From contig CALSUF010000001.1 in the NCBI GenBank assembly GCA_943789465.1, forward strand, positions 248,001 to 312,000: 64,000 bases of DNA, written 5' to 3'. The stretch comes from an uncultured Flavobacteriaceae bacterium. Its GTDB lineage: Bacteria > Bacteroidota > Bacteroidia > Flavobacteriales > Flavobacteriaceae. The translations under genes were made by a program, and so were the position numbers. The notes beneath the pieces were generated by a model. The model made no database searches. It was not told the origin of the DNA and saw only the letters and a list, made by a program, of their open reading frames with translations. Positions 61,401 to 64,000 of this stretch are shown one piece after another; the first letter of the stretch is position 1, and every line of letters starts with the position of its first letter.

Positions 61401-63167
61401 ATGAAAACAAAAACACTCTTACTGGTTTTTTTCATTTCTGGAGTACTTTCTGCTCAAGTGTCTTTTGATGCAAAAGTGAGTAAAAAACAACTCGGGATCA
61501 ATGAACGCTTACGGGTCGATTTTACAATGAACACGGACGGAGATGATTTTGAGCCTCCGAGTTTTGAGAATTTCACAGTCGTTGGTGGCCCGAGTCAATC
61601 CATCAATAATTCTTGGGTGAATGGGGTGCGGTCATTTTCAAAAAGCTATAGTTATTTTTTAGCTCCAAAAAAACGAGGTAAATTTACCATTGGTCAGGCA
61701 ACCATAGAAATTGGTGGAGAGACCTACAAAACCCTTCCAATAAAAATAACCGTTACTGCCGCGATTGATAAACCTAAAGATCCCAACGATCCTGACTATA
61801 TCGCTTCAGAAAACATTCACTTGGTCGCTGAAGTTTCAAAAACAAATCCTTTTTTAAATGAAGCAATCACTGTCGTTTATAAGCTTTATGTGGCTCAAGG
61901 CACCGGCGTAAGAAACTGGAGAGAAATTGACAATCCGAGGTACAGTGATTTTTGGAGCCAAAATATTGATCTAAAAGGAATAAACAACATTCAAAACGGT
62001 ACTTATAAAGGAGAAGATTACCGCTATGTAATTCTTAGGAAAACCGTTTTATACCCTCAGAAAACAGGGAAATTAAATATAGAACCTCTGTCCCTTGACA
62101 TAACTGTTGAAGTGCCTTCTAAAAGGCGCGATGTTTTTGGCAGAAGCTTTATGAACACAGTTAATAGAACCGTATCTAGCGGAAATAGAACTATAAACGT
62201 GACGTCACTCCCTGAAAAAGGGAAGCCAGAAAACTTCTCTGGAGCGGTTGGAAATTTCAATTTTAAAGTGACCTCCAACAAACAAACATTAAAAGCGACT
62301 GAAGCGCTAGAGTTGAGCGTTGAAGTTGCTGGAAAAGGAAACTTAAAACTGTTTCGACTTCCAAAACCGGTACTCCCTAGTGCCTTAGAGGTCTATGAAC
62401 CCGAACATTCCGAAAACGTGCAAATTAGGGGTTCTGGAATGCAAGGAGCTATTAGCGACACCTATACGGTAGTGCCAAACTACCAAGGGAGTTATCCCAT
62501 TCCAAATGTATCCTTTTCATACTTTGACTTAAAAACAAAAGGTTATAAGACGTTAACATCAGAACGTCTTATTATAGAGGTAAATGAAGGCCCTGTAAGC
62601 GCAAACAATTCAAATAACAACACTTCAATAGGTATCGCAGAAAATGTTATCAACTCAAACTTGAACCAATTTAGTTCATTCAAAACAACCACAAGATTCG
62701 AACCGATTAAAACAAAACCGTTTTTTAAATCTTATTTATTTTGGATCTTATTATTGACTCCATTTTTAATAATTCCTTTAACCATATTTATGGTTAAAAA
62801 CCGAATGACACGTGCGCTGGATGTGGCAGGAAATAAAATTCGGAAAACAAACCGCTTGGCTCGAAAATATTTGAGCGCTGCAAAAAAATCCTTAGGTCAA
62901 AAAGAACAGTTCTATAATGCACTAGAGCGGGCACTTCACAATTATTTAAAATCAAAATTACACTTAGAAACTAGTGAGTTTAATAAAGAAAAAATTGAAG
63001 AATTGTTAGAAAATAAAAATGTGAACAGCACTACTTTAAAAGGGTTTATTTCACTTTTAACAGCTTGTGAATTGGCAAGATACACTCCTCTTTCTGCGGT
63101 TGATATGGAAAATGATTACAGCAAAGCTGGAGAAGTAATTAGTGCTTTAGACAAACAATTAAATTAA
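61401..63167 (+). CDS. batD: BatD family protein
   Basis: The 588-residue protein has a signal peptide (MKTKTLLLVFFISGVLSAQ), several immunoglobulin-like beta domains (residues about 20-440), a transmembrane helix (about 450-470) and a cytoplasmic helical domain. BatD signatures include FVVGGPSQSINNSWVNGV-like and VVPNYQGSYPIPNVSFSYFD segments. It lies 3 nt after batC. It is thought to help assemble or link the Bat complex across the membrane. Confidence 0.93.
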   Translation: MKTKTLLLVFFISGVLSAQVSFDAKVSKKQLGINERLRVDFTMNTDGDDFEPPSFENFTVVGGPSQSINNSWVNGVRSFSKSYSYFLAPKKRGKFTIGQATIEIGGETYKTLPIKITVTAAIDKPKDPNDPDYIASENIHLVAEVSKTNPFLNEAITVVYKLYVAQGTGVRNWREIDNPRYSDFWSQNIDLKGINNIQNGTYKGEDYRYVILRKTVLYPQKTGKLNIEPLSLDITVEVPSKRRDVFGRSFMNTVNRTVSSGNRTINVTSLPEKGKPENFSGAVGNFNFKVTSNKQTLKATEALELSVEVAGKGNLKLFRLPKPVLPSALEVYEPEHSENVQIRGSGMQGAISDTYTVVPNYQGSYPIPNVSFSYFDLKTKGYKTLTSERLIIEVNEGPVSANNSNNNTSIGIAENVINSNLNQFSSFKTTTRFEPIKTKPFFKSYLFWILLLTPFLIIPLTIFMVKNRMTRALDVAGNKIRKTNRLARKYLSAAKKSLGQKEQFYNALERALHNYLKSKLHLETSEFNKEKIEELLENKNVNSTTLKGFISLLTACELARYTPLSAVDMENDYSKAGEVISALDKQLN

Positions 63168-63171
63168 AATT

Positions 63172-63918
63172 ATGAAGAAGTTTCTTGTTTTTTGGTTGAT
63201 GAGTTTGGCAGGGTTTTCACAAACAACAAATGCCTTTGATAAAGCCAATGATCTTTATAATTCTGGGTATTATAAAAAAGCAATCGTTCATTATGAGACA
63301 ATATTAGAGTCCAATCAACATTCAGCAGAACTCTATTATAATATTGCCAATTGTTACTATAAATTAAATGAAGTCGGACCAAGTATCTTTTATTATGAAA
63401 AAGGGCTACAGTTATCGCCAAACGATCCTGACATTTTAAATAACTTAGAGTATGCACAAAAAATGACTATTGACGCCATACAAAAAGTACCTGAGAGTGG
63501 TGTTTCAAAATTGTTTAATAAGACGCTCAACAGCCTCAGTGTAGATGGTTGGGCTACCAGAAGCGTAGGGTTAGTGTTTTTGTTTGTTATACTGTTTTTA
63601 GGCTATTACCTATCACATTCAGAAGCAAAAAAACGTTTGTTTTTTGTTTCAAGCAGTTTCATTTTAATTTTATTATTGACCTCTTTAGTTTTATTATTTA
63701 AAAAAGACAGTCTTGATCAAAGCGAGCATTCGGCTATTATTTATGCTGAAGAAACAGAAGTGAAAGCTCAGCCAAACCTAAGATCTGAAACGTCCTTTAC
63801 GTTACATGAAGGGACCAAGGTTGTGGTTATTGACACCTATAACTCAAACTGGTCAAAAATTAAGCTCTCAAACGGGGAGACGGGTTGGATGTTTACTTCT
63901 GAACTAAAAGCTCTGTGA
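63172..63918 (+). CDS. batE: BatE, TPR and SH3-like domain protein
   Basis: The 248-residue protein begins with a signal peptide (MKKFLVFWLMSLAGFSQTT) and TPR repeats (AFDKANDLYNSGYYKKAIVH, ELYYNIANCYYKLNEVGPSI). Two transmembrane helices (about residues 125-142 and 155-175) follow, then a bacterial SH3-type domain (KAQPNLRSETSFTLHEGTKV). It closes the bat operon 4 nt after batD. The SH3-like module probably binds cell-wall peptide or a partner. Confidence 0.93.
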   Translation: MKKFLVFWLMSLAGFSQTTNAFDKANDLYNSGYYKKAIVHYETILESNQHSAELYYNIANCYYKLNEVGPSIFYYEKGLQLSPNDPDILNNLEYAQKMTIDAIQKVPESGVSKLFNKTLNSLSVDGWATRSVGLVFLFVILFLGYYLSHSEAKKRLFFVSSSFILILLLTSLVLLFKKDSLDQSEHSAIIYAEETEVKAQPNLRSETSFTLHEGTKVVVIDTYNSNWSKIKLSNGETGWMFTSELKAL

Positions 63919-63983
63919 TTTAGTGAAGTTTTATTTTTGTGTCTTACTTTTTGTTATATATTTACATATATACTTTAAATTAA

Positions 63984-64000
63984 ATGAAATTCGCAAACTA
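63984..64000 (+). CDS. Possible start of the next gene, cut by the window edge
   Basis: An ATG at 63984 opens a frame (MKFAN) that runs off the window. It is 65 nt after batE, with a T-rich stretch (tactttttg) resembling a -7 box upstream. Too little is present for a family call. Confidence 0.25.

Overview
The window comes from an AT-rich member of the Bacteroidota, almost certainly a marine-type Flavobacteriaceae. The reasons are a type IX secretion/gliding gene (sprE), the Bat aerotolerance operon, an F1Fo ATP synthase operon without its beta and epsilon genes, several families restricted to this group (the DUF4837, DUF4175, DUF4254, DUF6341, DUF6427 and DUF6909 types), TAnnTTTG-type -7 promoter boxes and weak ribosome binding sites. 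No rRNA, tRNA, CRISPR array, transposase or phage gene was seen. I had no alignment or database search, so family names rest on motifs, length and gene order.

Layout. 1-1.1 kb: a TPR lipoprotein flanked by a 27-bp direct repeat. 1.1-9.8 kb (minus): sprE, bactofilin, atpZ and a small membrane protein, then atpB-E-F-H-A-G. 10-15.3 kb: a ferredoxin-type reductase, a GT9 glycosyltransferase, two conserved flavobacterial unknowns, a tiny membrane protein and purD. 15.3-35 kb (minus): a Wzx/Wzy-type surface polysaccharide locus with the initiating phosphoglycosyltransferase, UDP-xylose synthase, WecG/TagA and GT4 transferases, three polytopic polymerase/ligase-type proteins, a flippase, a lipoprotein, a CDP-glycerol glycerophosphotransferase, a GpsA-TagD fusion, GDP-fucose genes (gmd, fcl), dTDP-rhamnose genes (rfbABCD) and a Wzz-like co-polymerase. 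35-45 kb: a conserved housekeeping block (DUF6909, GH3, M23 peptidase, tatA, DUF4837, LysM transglycosylase, pgk, holB, a Skp-like lipoprotein). 45-52 kb: a methyltransferase, mnmG flanked by two parS-like palindromes, ybeY and a giant DUF4175 protein. 52-64 kb: a methyltransferase, a peroxiredoxin-like lipoprotein, an AlbA_2 protein, then moxR, DUF58, a BatD-like gene and batA-B-C-D-E.

How the genes work together. The polysaccharide locus can supply dTDP-L-rhamnose, GDP-L-fucose, UDP-xylose and CDP-glycerol. The CDP-glycerol branch is the most unusual part. One 455-residue protein carries both glycerol-3-phosphate dehydrogenase and glycerol-3-phosphate cytidylyltransferase, and the next gene is a TagB/TagF-type glycerophosphotransferase. 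Together they form a teichoic-acid-like route from DHAP to a glycerol-phosphate-bearing glycan in a Gram-negative organism. The rhamnose branch has a flaw: the last 40 codons of rfbA are disrupted by two compensating single-base indels.

Other points to check are the parS-like sites beside mnmG, which suggest a position near the replication origin; -7 boxes only 4-9 nt from start codons (possible leaderless mRNAs); a repeated start region in the flippase gene; and a 35-codon ORF or gene remnant in the DUF4175/methyltransferase gap.
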